The position numbers were made by a program, and so were the translations under genes. 64,000 bases of DNA from JBDHWG01 sp046328505 (GTDB taxonomy: Bacteria > Chloroflexota > Anaerolineae > Epilineales > JAHCIE01): the NCBI GenBank assembly GCA_046328505.1, contig JAXLWL010000002.1:2480001-2544000 (forward strand). The letters run 5' to 3'. This document shows positions 43,697-54,103 of the stretch, one piece after another; position 1 is the stretch's first letter, and each line of letters opens with the position of its first letter. Below the pieces are notes generated by a model. The model made no database searches. It saw only the letters and a program-made list of their open reading frames with translations, and was not told the DNA's origin.

Positions 43697-43984
43697 CTAT
43701 TCGACGATCTCGAAGGTTTGGGCCGAGGCTCGGGCAGCGAGGCAGGCGCGGATGCGGGGCCAGACGATGGCATACACCGGGCCGGCGCGGTACGCGTCCA
43801 GGTCACTTGCCTCGTCCCAAACGCTCCACGTGAGGTAGTGCAGCGGATCGTCGGTATCCTGGAGAATATAGAGGGCGCGGCAGCCCGCGACAGCGCGCAC
43901 CTGGGGATAGGAGCTTGCCAGGACATCGGCCAGCTCAGCCTGGCGATCGGGGTGGACGCGGAGGGAGACGAGACGAACGACCAC
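43697..43984 (-). CDS. Antibiotic-biosynthesis-monooxygenase (ABM) domain protein
   Basis: A 95-residue ferredoxin-like protein (VVRLVSLRVHPDRQAELADV, then YLTWSVWDEASDLDAYR). ABM domains include small quinol monooxygenases and heme-degrading enzymes, but many have no known reaction. GTG start with GGAAGG upstream. The gene ends 11 nt from the end of the convergent propeller gene. Confidence 0.75.
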   Translation of the reverse strand: MVVRLVSLRVHPDRQAELADVLASSYPQVRAVAGCRALYILQDTDDPLHYLTWSVWDEASDLDAYRAGPVYAIVWPRIRACLAARASAQTFEIVE

Positions 43985-44010
43985 GGTGGCCCTTCCGTTG
44001 ATATGTTACG

Positions 44011-44517
44011 CTACGTGCCCGGCACGGGCGAGGTACGCCGCCACTGCCCTTGCACCAGGCGATAGTAGCGCAGCTCTTTGTGTGTGCCTTTGGCGTCAGA
44101 GACATCGACCTCGACCTGCGCCGTTGTGTCGCTGAGCAACTTGACGCTGGACAGGCGCACATTCCGGATGTCGCGGCCATTTGCGGCGAACTGCTGCGTC
44201 AGGTCAGAGCGCCACTGCGAGCGCGCGCCGGGATCCAGGGTCGTCTGAAACAGGTCCGTGTTTCCCCCCTGCCACACCCACGTCTCAACATCGAGCGCCG
44301 CCTGGATATCGGCCCGCGCCGCGGTGCTGGCACGTTGATAACGGCCCAGGCCGAAGCCGAGAGCGGTCACCACCACGAGCACCACCAGAAATCCAAGCGC
44401 AATAGCGACGATTTTCCCCCAGCGCACCGATGGTGTTCGGCGCCGAGGCGCGCCTTCTATCTCGACCTGGCGTTCCTGGTCATCGTGAAATTGCCAATCC
44501 AATGGCGAGTTTGACAT
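44011..44517 (-). CDS. Single-pass membrane protein with an extracytoplasmic domain
   Basis: About 168 residues: a polar cytoplasmic N-terminus, one membrane helix (about 34-58, IVAIALGFLVVLVVVTALGF) and an external domain of roughly 110 residues that looks NTF2-like or stalk-like (RNVRLSSVKLLSDTTAQVEV). Function unknown. The ATG at 44517 is preferred to the TTG two codons upstream; the ribosome site is weak. Confidence 0.6.
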   Translation of the reverse strand: MSNSPLDWQFHDDQERQVEIEGAPRRRTPSVRWGKIVAIALGFLVVLVVVTALGFGLGRYQRASTAARADIQAALDVETWVWQGGNTDLFQTTLDPGARSQWRSDLTQQFAANGRDIRNVRLSSVKLLSDTTAQVEVDVSDAKGTHKELRYYRLVQGQWRRTSPVPGT

Positions 44518-44673
44518 TTTCAACCCAATGCTATCTTTACCTAACGAATCACTTTATCCCCCTAAGTATAGCACCATGCCGCCTTGTTCCCCAACCGCGT
44601 ATTCGCGCCCACGTGCGGAGTATGGTACAATGTTCTCAGTGTACCCGCTGCTTGCCTATCGAGGAGATGAGCG

Positions 44674-45171
44674 ATGCCAACTGATGCGCAGGAGTTGGAA
44701 GAGAAACTCAATCACGAGCGGGCCAGGCTCATGGCCGAGCTTGAAGGAATTACGGAGGACATGGCGAGCCGCCGTGTCGAGGGTGTGGACGGCTGGACGA
44801 CGATTCACGACGCGATGCGCCACGTCGCATCGGCCGAGCAGAGCATGGTAACGGTTGCGGAGCGCACAGTCGCTGGTACCTATCAGCCCGTCCCCGACTT
44901 CGACCTCAACCGCTTCAACGCCCGCCAAGTCGAGAAACGCCAGGCGCAGACCTGGCAGGACACGCTCAACGAGCTGGCGAATGTCCGCGCCAACACCCTC
45001 AAGGTTCTAGAGGGCTGGAACGAAGACCAACTCAACCTGCCCACGGTTCACCCCGTCTGGGGCGATACAACGGTGGGTGGCCTGTTCCGTATCATCGCCA
45101 TCCACGACAGTCTGCACCGCAAGGACGTCGAAACCCTCCACGCCGCCCTCCAGGCGAACGCCGAGGCGTAA
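44674..45171 (+). CDS. DinB-family (metal-binding four-helix) protein
   Basis: A 165-residue four-helix protein. The histidine positions of the DinB/YfiT fold are visible in TTIHDAMRHVASAEQSM and IAIHDSLHRKDVETLHAAL. Many family members are metal-dependent thiol or hydrolase proteins of unknown function. GAGGAG precedes the ATG. A TACAAT hexamer at 44626-44631 may be its -10 box. Confidence 0.8.
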   Translation: MPTDAQELEEKLNHERARLMAELEGITEDMASRRVEGVDGWTTIHDAMRHVASAEQSMVTVAERTVAGTYQPVPDFDLNRFNARQVEKRQAQTWQDTLNELANVRANTLKVLEGWNEDQLNLPTVHPVWGDTTVGGLFRIIAIHDSLHRKDVETLHAALQANAEA

Positions 45172-45258
45172 TGTGGACCTGCCGGCGTTCTGGCTCACGT
45201 GATATGGCAATGTAGGGCGCCGGCAGCGCTTCTCCTTCATCTATATGCCCACCTGATA

Positions 45259-45288
45259 TTGGCTTTTTTCCCCGAAATGTTGTACAAT
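45259..45288 (+). promoter_or_regulatory. Promoter of gyrB
   Basis: TTGGCT, an 18-nt spacer and TACAAT. The leader to the GTG start is about 60 nt. Confidence 0.65.
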
Positions 45289-45355
45289 TGTTCGGTTGAT
45301 AGCGCTTATTGCTTTCGATACATGTTTATCCTTCGTTTGTCCGGAGGAGGTTTGA

Positions 45356-47284
<1,929 letters not shown>

Positions 47285-47314
47285 CCGGCCGCCGCTTCGC
47301 TGTCCGAAAAATGC

Positions 47315-47341
47315 CGCCGCACCCGGAAGATGGGTGCGGCG
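47315..47341 (+). terminator. Intrinsic terminator of gyrB
   Basis: A 10-bp perfect stem CGCCGCACCC / GGGTGCGGCG with a 7-nt loop, followed by CTTCTTTTG. Confidence 0.9.
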
Positions 47342-47430
47342 CTTCTTTTGTCCAATCGACGCTTATCGGGATGTCATTGCGAGACCACCATGCCGTGTGG
47401 CGGCATGCGCCGACATGAGAACACTGTTAT

Positions 47431-47555
47431 GCCGTCATTGCGAGCGTCAGCGAAGCAATCCCTCACTCTTGCGCCACGCGGGCCATAACGCTGCGGCGTT
47501 GCTGTCGCCTATTGGGAGATCGCTTCGGCGGCAAGGCCCGCCTCGCGATGACGGC
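47431..47555. repeat. 125-bp palindromic dispersed repeat
   Basis: Outer arms GCCGTCATTGCGAG (47431-47444) and CTCGCGATGACGGC (47542-47555), with inner arms around GCGAAGCAATC and GGGAGATCGCTTCGG. This is the widespread GTCATTGCGAG-type intergenic repeat. A partial second copy of the left arm (TGTCATTGCGAG) lies just upstream near 47371. Confidence 0.8.
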
Positions 47556-47561
47556 AGTCCA

Positions 47562-48416
47562 TCAGTGCACCTTCTCCGGCGCGGCCAGCTTCAGGCCCTT
47601 GAACGTCTGGACCTGTTCCTTGATGGCGCGCTCAGTTGGCAAGCGCTCAATGCTCGACGCGCCGAAGAACCCGGCGATGCCCGGCATCTGGGCGAGCGCC
47701 TTGCCTACATTCTCCGGCTCATCGAATGGACCGCCGTGGCAGATGACGATCACATCCGGGTTGACCGCGCGGCCCGCCTCGGCCATCAGCATGACCTTCT
47801 CGATGGCCTTGTCCAGCGTCAAGGCCACCCCGGCCCCGATGGTGCCGGCCGTCGTCAGTCCGACGTGGGCGACGAGCATGTCGGCGCCGGCGGCGGCCAT
47901 AGCCTTGGCGGAAGCGGCATCGAACACGTAGGGCGTGGTCAGCATGCCCATCTCGTGGGCAATCTTGATCGCCTCCACCTCTTTGTCGTAGCCCATCCCC
48001 GTTGCTTCCAGGTTCGCGCGGAAGTCACCGTCAATGAGCCCAACGGTCGGGAAGTTCTGGACGCCGCTGAAATTGACGAACTGCAGCTCCTTGACGAACA
48101 CCTCCATGTCGCGGAACGGGTCGGTGCCGCACACGCCGGCCAGCACCGGCGTCTTCTTCACGACCGGAATCACCTCACGCGCCATGTCGAGCACGATGGC
48201 GTTGGCATCGCCATAGGGCAGCAGGCCCGCCAGCGAGCCGCGCCCCGCCATGCGGTAGCGGCCGGAGTTGTAGATGATGATAAGGTCGGCCCCGCCAGCC
48301 TCGGCCATCTTAGCGGAGATGCCCGTCCCCGCGCCGCAGCCGACAATCGGCTCGCCCCGGGCGACCTTGTCTTTCAGGTTCTTGACGATTTCCTCACGCG
48401 GAATTCTCTTTCCCAT
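47562..48416 (-). CDS. Phosphoenolpyruvate-hydrolase-like TIM-barrel protein (Tm-1 C-terminal half)
   Basis: A 284-residue TIM barrel with the family pattern VGCGAGTGISAKMAEAGGAD, VCGTDPFRDMEVFVKELQ and IVICHGGPFDEPENVGKAL. It belongs to the PEP-hydrolase-like / signal-transduction TIM-barrel family, which corresponds to the C-terminal part of the plant Tm-1 protein. The reaction in this subfamily is not established. AAGGAG precedes the ATG. It lies 23 nt after the UPF0261 gene, and the two form an operon. Confidence 0.87.
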   Translation of the reverse strand: MGKRIPREEIVKNLKDKVARGEPIVGCGAGTGISAKMAEAGGADLIIIYNSGRYRMAGRGSLAGLLPYGDANAIVLDMAREVIPVVKKTPVLAGVCGTDPFRDMEVFVKELQFVNFSGVQNFPTVGLIDGDFRANLEATGMGYDKEVEAIKIAHEMGMLTTPYVFDAASAKAMAAAGADMLVAHVGLTTAGTIGAGVALTLDKAIEKVMLMAEAGRAVNPDVIVICHGGPFDEPENVGKALAQMPGIAGFFGASSIERLPTERAIKEQVQTFKGLKLAAPEKVH

Positions 48417-48439
48417 GATTCAGGCTCCTTTTATTTCTT

Positions 48440-49660
48440 TTACGCGGGCACGGCCACGTGGAGGAACTCCAGCATCTTGGCGACGATGGCGTCGGCAAAC
48501 GCGTCGTCGTTGATGTTGTAGTCCAGCTCGTAGACCGGAATGTCGGGCCGCAGGTTCTTCTTGATGGCATCGTAGAGCGCCTGGTCGGCCTCCGGCCACC
48601 AGTACTCGTGGCCGGGCGAGTCCAGTTGTGAGACGCCCTTGAGGGGGATGAAGAACGCCACCGGCCCCGTCGATTGGTTCGCCTTCTCGGCCAGGATGCG
48701 CCCTAGCTCGGCGTTCTCCTCGGGCGTCGTGCGCATCAGGGTCACATTAGGATTCCAGCGGTAGAAGTTGCGGCCCCTGAACTTGTCGGGGATAGTGTCC
48801 GGCGCCCAGAAGTTTACCATGTCCAGGCAGCCGGGGGAGATAATCTGCGGCACGCCGTTCTTGGCCGCAGCGTCCAGGCGCGTCGGCCCCGCGTTCAGCA
48901 CGCCGCCGACTAGTTCGTCCGCCCACTCAGTCGTAGTGATGTCCAGAACGCCGTCGATGAACCCGGCTTCAATCAGGCTCTCCATCGTCGCGCCGCCCGT
49001 GCCCGTGCAGTGGAACACCAGCACCTCGAATCCCCGCGCCTCCATCGCCTCGCGCACGCGGGTGACGATGGGCGTCGTGTTGCCGAACATCGACGCCGCC
49101 AGCAGGTGCTTCTTCTCGATCTTGGGTGCTTCGGTCTCCACCATCCCGACGATCGCTCCGACTGCGTTCGCGTAGATGCGAGCGCTGATGCTGTTGACCC
49201 CGGCCACGTCGACGATGGATGGAAACATCACCACATCCTTCGTTCCAACATAGGCCTTGGTATCGCCCGAAGCTACCGTGCTGACCATGACCTTCGGCAC
49301 CCCAATCGGTAGGGCGCGCATGGCCGAGGTGCCAATCGCCGTACCGGCCGAGCCGCCCATGGAGAAGATGCCGTCGATTCGGCCGGCCTCGTACAGCCGC
49401 TTGGCGACCTCGGCCACGCCGTTGGTCATGACGCTCATCGCCAGCGCCTTGTCATCCCTGGCGCGCAGGTCGGGCAGGCTGACGCCGCCCGCAAGCGCAA
49501 CCTCGGCGGCCGGCACGTCGGGCGAGAAGCCGGGTTCGCCCATGACCCCCACATCGATGACGAGGGCCTTGTGCCCACGATTCTCGATCTCCCGTTTCAC
49601 GAACGCGAACTCCGCGCCCTTCGTATCGAGCGCCCCTACAACCGCAATTGTCTTCGCCAT
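48440..49660 (-). CDS. UPF0261 / Tm-1-like ATP-binding protein (Tm-1 N-terminal half)
   Basis: A 406-residue protein opening MAKTIAVVGALDTKGAEFAF. Internal hallmarks are DGIFSMGGSAGTAIGTSAM, VSTVASGDTKAYVGTKDVVM and GTGGATMESLIEAGFIDGVL. The family is homologous to the N-terminal inhibitory domain of tomato Tm-1. Its bacterial function is unknown, possibly in carbohydrate or sulfonate metabolism. AAGGAG precedes the ATG. First gene of a two-gene operon with direct repeats in its promoter region. Confidence 0.9.
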   Translation of the reverse strand: MAKTIAVVGALDTKGAEFAFVKREIENRGHKALVIDVGVMGEPGFSPDVPAAEVALAGGVSLPDLRARDDKALAMSVMTNGVAEVAKRLYEAGRIDGIFSMGGSAGTAIGTSAMRALPIGVPKVMVSTVASGDTKAYVGTKDVVMFPSIVDVAGVNSISARIYANAVGAIVGMVETEAPKIEKKHLLAASMFGNTTPIVTRVREAMEARGFEVLVFHCTGTGGATMESLIEAGFIDGVLDITTTEWADELVGGVLNAGPTRLDAAAKNGVPQIISPGCLDMVNFWAPDTIPDKFRGRNFYRWNPNVTLMRTTPEENAELGRILAEKANQSTGPVAFFIPLKGVSQLDSPGHEYWWPEADQALYDAIKKNLRPDIPVYELDYNINDDAFADAIVAKMLEFLHVAVPA

Positions 49661-49860
49661 TGAAGAGTCTCCTTTCTTGCCGCGCCGCCCACTGAGGTGA
49701 GCGAAGCGCGTGCCTGCTATGCGACAGCCTGGCTGCGTTGGGTCAAACCTCTAGAAACACGAACAGACGGCATACCAGTGGATGCGGTATCCCGTCCGTA
49801 CCATCGCGAAGCCATAGCTCTGAATCATCGTCGATTCACTCTACCTCGGGCTGCCCATCA
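49661..49860. other. Leader region of the Tm-1-like operon
   Basis: No gene was recognised. This would be the long 5' leader (about 235 nt from the -10 at 49902) of the minus-strand operon. Confidence 0.35.
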
Positions 49861-49907
49861 CAATTGCTCACGCCAGCCGACAATTGTTCACGCCACTCTC
49901 TAGTATA
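49861..49907 (-). promoter_or_regulatory. Operator-like direct repeats beside a -10 box
   Basis: Two 15-bp direct repeats CAATTG(C/T)TCACGCCA at 49861-49875 and 49881-49895, spaced 20 bp start to start. Minus-strand TATACT (-10) is at 49902-49907, so the repeats lie just downstream of the predicted start of the Tm-1-like operon, where a repressor would block transcription. No regulator gene is adjacent. Confidence 0.6.
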
Positions 49908-50037
49908 CCAGTGTCGGCCGCGATTCTCCGTTATCGACTCTTAACGCCAGGTGGTGATTTCTCCACCCGGCGCGTTGAAACTTTCTGACCTGTCGTTCGT
50001 GTTAGTGGGTATGCACTCCGACAAGCGAGGAGAGTCT

Positions 50038-50880
50038 ATGTTACGCCGTGTCTACTGGCCGGCTGCCGTACTCGCCGCAGCCCTGCTCGTCTGCCTCTGG
50101 CCCGCCTCCGTTCGTGCTTACTCCCCTGCCGAGCCTAGCGCCCCCCAACCCATCATCTTCATCGACCCGGGCCATGGTGGGAGTGACAGCGGCGCGGTCT
50201 ATCACGGTGCGACGTTCACGCTCGAGGAAGCCGAGGTCAACCTTGACATCGCGCTGCTCACCGCGGACCGCCTGCGCGAGCGCGGCTACACCGTCTACCT
50301 GTCTCGGGAGACGGCCGACCAGCCCGGTGGCAGTGAGGACGTCAACGGTGACGGGCAGAGCACCAATCGCGACGGTCTACAATCGGTCGTCGACCAGGCA
50401 AACGCGGTCCACGCCGACCTGTTCCTCTCCATTCACCACAACGGCAGCACGAACCCCAGCGCGGCCGGCAGCGAAGTTTACTACTGCGCGGATCGCCCGT
50501 TCGCCGACCAATCGTTTCGCTTTGGGCAGCTTGTGCTGGATGAGATTCTGTCGGCGCTGGCGCGCCAGGGCTACGACTCCCCCAACCGCGGCGTGACCGA
50601 CGACGCCCTGCTCTACTCGCGTGGTCCCTATCACGGCCACCTGTTCGTTCTCGGCCCGGTGCGCGCCCCAAACCCGAGCTTCTTTGCCCGCCCGACGCCT
50701 ACCGGCGGCGAACGGCGCCGGTTCGCGCCCAAGCTGCGCGCGACCGAGATGCCCGGCGTTCTATCGGAGGCGCTCTTCGTCAGCAACCCCTACGAAGCCC
50801 GGCTGCTAACCCAGCCGCGTATCCGCGCGGCCCTCGCCGATGCCTTCGCGAACGCCGTCGACCGCTATTTTGCCTCATAG
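50038..50880 (+). CDS. N-acetylmuramoyl-L-alanine amidase (Amidase_3)
   Basis: About 280 residues. Signal peptide MLRRVYWPAAVLAAALLVCL with cleavage near residue 27. The zinc-dependent amidase domain has GHGG (His46), Glu64 in EEAEVNLDIA, LSIHHNGS and the catalytic glutamate in VLSEALFVSN. It cuts the amide bond between MurNAc and the peptide stem in the cell wall. The ATG at 50038 follows GAGGAGAG; an upstream frame to 49951 has no ribosome site. Confidence 0.92.
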   Translation: MLRRVYWPAAVLAAALLVCLWPASVRAYSPAEPSAPQPIIFIDPGHGGSDSGAVYHGATFTLEEAEVNLDIALLTADRLRERGYTVYLSRETADQPGGSEDVNGDGQSTNRDGLQSVVDQANAVHADLFLSIHHNGSTNPSAAGSEVYYCADRPFADQSFRFGQLVLDEILSALARQGYDSPNRGVTDDALLYSRGPYHGHLFVLGPVRAPNPSFFARPTPTGGERRRFAPKLRATEMPGVLSEALFVSNPYEARLLTQPRIRAALADAFANAVDRYFAS

Positions 50881-51351
50881 CAGAGCCTTGAGCGATTGCA
50901 CCGGCGACCTGTACCCATGGGCTATCATGGTCGCCATGAGTGCATCGGCCTCGGTCAGAGATAGACGGGCCTCGCGGACCAGCAGCAGGAGAACACCAAT
51001 AGTTCCTGAAACAGCAACGCGGCGCTGTTGGGCCAAGCGCCGCGCCGCATAATCATCTGATAGGAATACATAGCTACGTGTCTCGGCCACGGCCAGGCAC
51101 TCTGCTTCGCCGAAGTCTAGTTGCGACTCCCATTCTTGCGCCAGACGAGTCTCCTCGCCTGTTGGCTTCAGAACGCGTAGCCAGCGCCAGTCACATTTGG
51201 GCACGAGTCCCAGGCTCTCGCCGCTCCGCAGCTCCTCCATCACCGTGGGCGTCGCCGCCGTATCTTCTCCCAACGCCATATGCAGAAGGTCCGGCCGCTG
51301 CACCTGGGCGAAGTTATTGAGGACAGTGGTGTCGAGTAACCGGGTGGGCAT
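50875..51351 (-). CDS. PIN-domain toxin-like protein
   Basis: A 158-residue PIN-fold protein: the first acidic strand reads RLLDTTVLNNF (Asp7), the central acidic motif is DFGEAECLAVAETR and the last is YVFLSDDYAARRLA. These match DUF3368-like PIN nucleases, which are RNA-cleaving toxins. It begins 12 nt after the antitoxin stop. Its stop overlaps the end of the convergent amidase gene by 6 nt. Confidence 0.82.
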   Translation of the reverse strand: MPTRLLDTTVLNNFAQVQRPDLLHMALGEDTAATPTVMEELRSGESLGLVPKCDWRWLRVLKPTGEETRLAQEWESQLDFGEAECLAVAETRSYVFLSDDYAARRLAQQRRVAVSGTIGVLLLLVREARLSLTEADALMATMIAHGYRSPVQSLKALL

Positions 51352-51363
51352 TTAGCCAATAAC

Positions 51364-51840
51364 CTAGCCGAGCAGGGCTCTCAACTCCGCCTTAGCCTCG
51401 TCCGGGTCGGCAGGGCCAAGACGGAGAGGCAGTCCTAAGCGAGTGAAGCGCTGAGCCAGGTCAAAGCGCGAGAATTCCAGGAGGTCGGCTGTCCGACCGA
51501 AGCTGATGTTCCCATCCAGGTAGGCCGTGATGATCGTGTTCCAACCGGCCTGTGGGTCGTCTCCAGTGGCAGCTACCGCCTCCTCTACCTCCTCCTCGCT
51601 CAGGCCCGCCGGCGCCATGGCTCCCTGACGCCCGGGTGTCTCGCCAGGGGCGCTTTCTCGGGACTGGGCGTGGTACGTCGCTACGGCGACCAACAGGCGA
51701 TAATCCTGGATGTCGAGAATGGCGACTTGCTCCTCCCCATAGCTCTCCACTACAAAGATGTGGCCGCGTTGAGCCTGGTCAACAACGTCGCGCGTGTGAC
51801 GCGCCAGGTCGGTTCTGCTTATGACTGTGGGCGAAGACAT
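51364..51840 (-). CDS. Antitoxin: Phd/YefM-like N-terminus fused to a UPF0175-like domain
   Basis: A 158-residue protein. The N-terminal 55 residues (ISRTDLARHTRDVVDQAQRG, then FVVESYGEEQVAILDIQDYR) follow the Phd/YefM DNA-binding antitoxin pattern. After a Pro/Gly-rich linker, residues about 105-158 (AYLDGNISFGRTADLLEFSR) resemble the UPF0175 antitoxin helix-turn-helix. Two DNA- or toxin-binding modules in one antitoxin is uncommon. It is upstream of and coupled with the PIN gene. Confidence 0.75.
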   Translation of the reverse strand: MSSPTVISRTDLARHTRDVVDQAQRGHIFVVESYGEEQVAILDIQDYRLLVAVATYHAQSRESAPGETPGRQGAMAPAGLSEEEVEEAVAATGDDPQAGWNTIITAYLDGNISFGRTADLLEFSRFDLAQRFTRLGLPLRLGPADPDEAKAELRALLG

Positions 51841-51912
51841 CGTGAAATCCCCCTTACTCCATCACCACTTTACGTATTTTACGCAATGTCTTCACCCCGG
51901 GCAAGTGCCTGA

Positions 51913-53322
51913 CTACCCCACCAGGCGGTTGATGCCGTCGAATGCCGCGACCTTGTAGCACTCCGCCAGCGTCGGGTAGTTGAAGACGGTGTTGACGAAA
52001 TAGTCTACGGTGCCGTTGCAGCTCAGCACCGCCTGGCCGATGTGAATCAGCTCGCTGGCTCCCTCGCCAATGATATGCACGCCCAGGAGCTCTCGCGTCT
52101 CGATGTGGAAGATGAGCTTGAGAAATCCGGTCGTATCGCCGATGATTTGCCCGCGCGCCGTCTCGCGGTACCACGCCTTGCCGACCTCGTAGGGGATGTC
52201 CGCCTTGGTCAGTTCCTCTTCGTTCTTGCCGACGGTGGAGATCTCCGGAATGGCGTAGATGCCGTAGGGGTAAAGGTGCGGCATGCTGTTGGTCTTCAGA
52301 CCGAACGCATGCGCCGCCGCCAGACGCCCCTGCTCCATCGAAGTAGACGCCAGGCTGGGGAAGCCGATCACGTCGCCGACGGCGTAGATATGGGGGACGC
52401 TCGTCTGGTAGTTTTCATTCACCACGATGCGGCCGCGATCGTCGGCCGGCAAACCCGCCGCAGGGAGATTCAGGGATTCGGTCGCGCCGGTGCGCCCAAT
52501 ACTATACAGCGCCTTCTCCGTGACAATCTGTTTGCCACTCTGAAGATTGATTTTGACCTTCTCGCCGTGAGTGTCCTGGATCGGCTCTATGCTGCTCACC
52601 TCTTCACCGAGGCGCAGCATCACGAGGTTTTCACGCAGGTGATACGCCAGCGTATCCATAATCTCCGCGTCGATGAACGGCAGCAGGCGATCGCGCTTGT
52701 CCACCAGGGTCACTTTGACGCCCAGCGCGGCGAACAGGCTCGCGTACTCCAAACCGATGACGCCCGCGCCGATGACGCTCAGCGTGCGCGGGAGGTAGTC
52801 GAGACGGAGGATATCGTCGCTGATGAAAATACGCCGCCCATCGAACGGAATGTGGGGATCTTGCGTCGCATTCGTTCCCACGGCGATGATGAGCTTGTCT
52901 GCGGTGACATCGCGGTAGCCGCCTCCGACGAGGTAGTGAAGGCGAACCGTGTGGGGGTCGAGGAAGCTGGCCTCAGCAGAGAGGACGTCAATGCGATTGC
53001 GCATCAGTTGCGACCGAACCACTTCGACTTCGTGGGTCATCACGTGGTTGGCGCGGAATAGAAGATCCGCAATCGTGATATTTTGCTTTACGGCATAGGA
53101 TGCGCCGTACAGAGCGCGCTCCCGATAGCCTGTCAGGTAGAGCACTGCCTCGCGCAGCGTTTTGCTGGGGATGGTGCCGGTATTGATGCATACACCGCCA
53201 ACGACTGCCTTACGCTCGACAACAGCTACCCGCTTGCCCAACTTCGCGCCCTGGATAGCTGCGCGTTGCCCCGCCGGGCCGGAGCCGATCACCAACAGAT
53301 CATATGAGGTATCAGCGTCCAT
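51913..53322 (-). CDS. sthA: Soluble pyridine nucleotide transhydrogenase (Si-specific)
   Basis: A 469-residue flavoprotein. FAD site IGSGPAGQRAAIQGAKLG at 12-29, NAD(P) site VIGAGVIGLEYASLFAALG and the C-terminal dimer domain (HIGQAVLSCNGTVDYFVNTV). In the disulfide position of related dehydrogenases it has VCINTGTIPSKT, where the second cysteine is threonine, the usual mark of SthA. It equilibrates NADH and NADPH. Confidence 0.93.
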   Translation of the reverse strand: MDADTSYDLLVIGSGPAGQRAAIQGAKLGKRVAVVERKAVVGGVCINTGTIPSKTLREAVLYLTGYRERALYGASYAVKQNITIADLLFRANHVMTHEVEVVRSQLMRNRIDVLSAEASFLDPHTVRLHYLVGGGYRDVTADKLIIAVGTNATQDPHIPFDGRRIFISDDILRLDYLPRTLSVIGAGVIGLEYASLFAALGVKVTLVDKRDRLLPFIDAEIMDTLAYHLRENLVMLRLGEEVSSIEPIQDTHGEKVKINLQSGKQIVTEKALYSIGRTGATESLNLPAAGLPADDRGRIVVNENYQTSVPHIYAVGDVIGFPSLASTSMEQGRLAAAHAFGLKTNSMPHLYPYGIYAIPEISTVGKNEEELTKADIPYEVGKAWYRETARGQIIGDTTGFLKLIFHIETRELLGVHIIGEGASELIHIGQAVLSCNGTVDYFVNTVFNYPTLAECYKVAAFDGINRLVG

Positions 53323-53440
53323 TAAACCTCCTGTCGCTATGACCCCCTAATCATAGCACACAGGAGGCTGGGATTCTACCTTGTCAACAAAACACGGGCA
53401 GGCGGTGAAATCATCACCCCCTGCCCCTGGCTCACGCAAA

Positions 53441-53929
53441 TCAGGCGGACGGCAGCGGCGCCATGGTCACGCCGTATTTGGCGCCGATCTCCGCAATTCG
53501 CTGCAAGACAGCAGGGTCGGCTGTGTCTGCTATGCCCTTGCCGGCCATCGCCACGGCCAGTTCCTCGACGAACCGCTCGCCCGGGCCGCCGGGCGACGCG
53601 ATAAATATGATGCGCCCGACGCCGTCGCCGATATTCTGGAAGCCGTGCGCGACGCCGCGCGGCACGAACACCAGGTCGCCGGGGCCAAGCACGAGTTGCT
53701 GGTCGCCCAGGACGAAGCCGTAGGTACCCTCCGCCACCATGTGCGTCTCATCCTGCTCGTTCATGTGGGGCGGAACGCCGAGCTGGGGACCGGACACAAT
53801 CTCCATCATGGAGTAGGCTCCGCCGGTCTCGGCAGCCATCACCTTGAAAGTAAAGTCGGTGTCCAGGCAGCGGCATGTCTGTCCCTCTGCCGCGCGCGTG
53901 ACGGTGGCCGTTGCCATATTCATCGCCAT
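53441..53929 (-). CDS. Cupin-domain protein
   Basis: A 162-residue single-domain cupin: metal-ligand motif 1 PPHMNEQDETHMVAEGTYGF and motif 2 LVFVPRGVAHGFQNIG. It could be a small dioxygenase, isomerase or binding protein; the substrate is unknown. AGGAGG precedes the ATG. Confidence 0.8.
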   Translation of the reverse strand: MAMNMATATVTRAAEGQTCRCLDTDFTFKVMAAETGGAYSMMEIVSGPQLGVPPHMNEQDETHMVAEGTYGFVLGDQQLVLGPGDLVFVPRGVAHGFQNIGDGVGRIIFIASPGGPGERFVEELAVAMAGKGIADTADPAVLQRIAEIGAKYGVTMAPLPSA

Positions 53930-54103
53930 GTTATCCTCCTAGTCATGTTGTCTTCTGACCGTCGTTGTAGTTATCTTGGCAATACACCTGACAGACGATG
54001 CATGCGGCGGACCAGATTTCTCACCGCCAACTTGACGGCGGAATCTCTTTCGCTATCATCCTACGGGTAGGCAACAGGCAAGGGCCAATCTGAAAGGCTT
54101 TCC

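Noticed and set aside
49861..49895. Resemblance to a lac-type operator
   Set aside because: The repeats are direct, not inverted, and share only the CAATTG core and CTCAC with a lac operator; no LacI gene is nearby.
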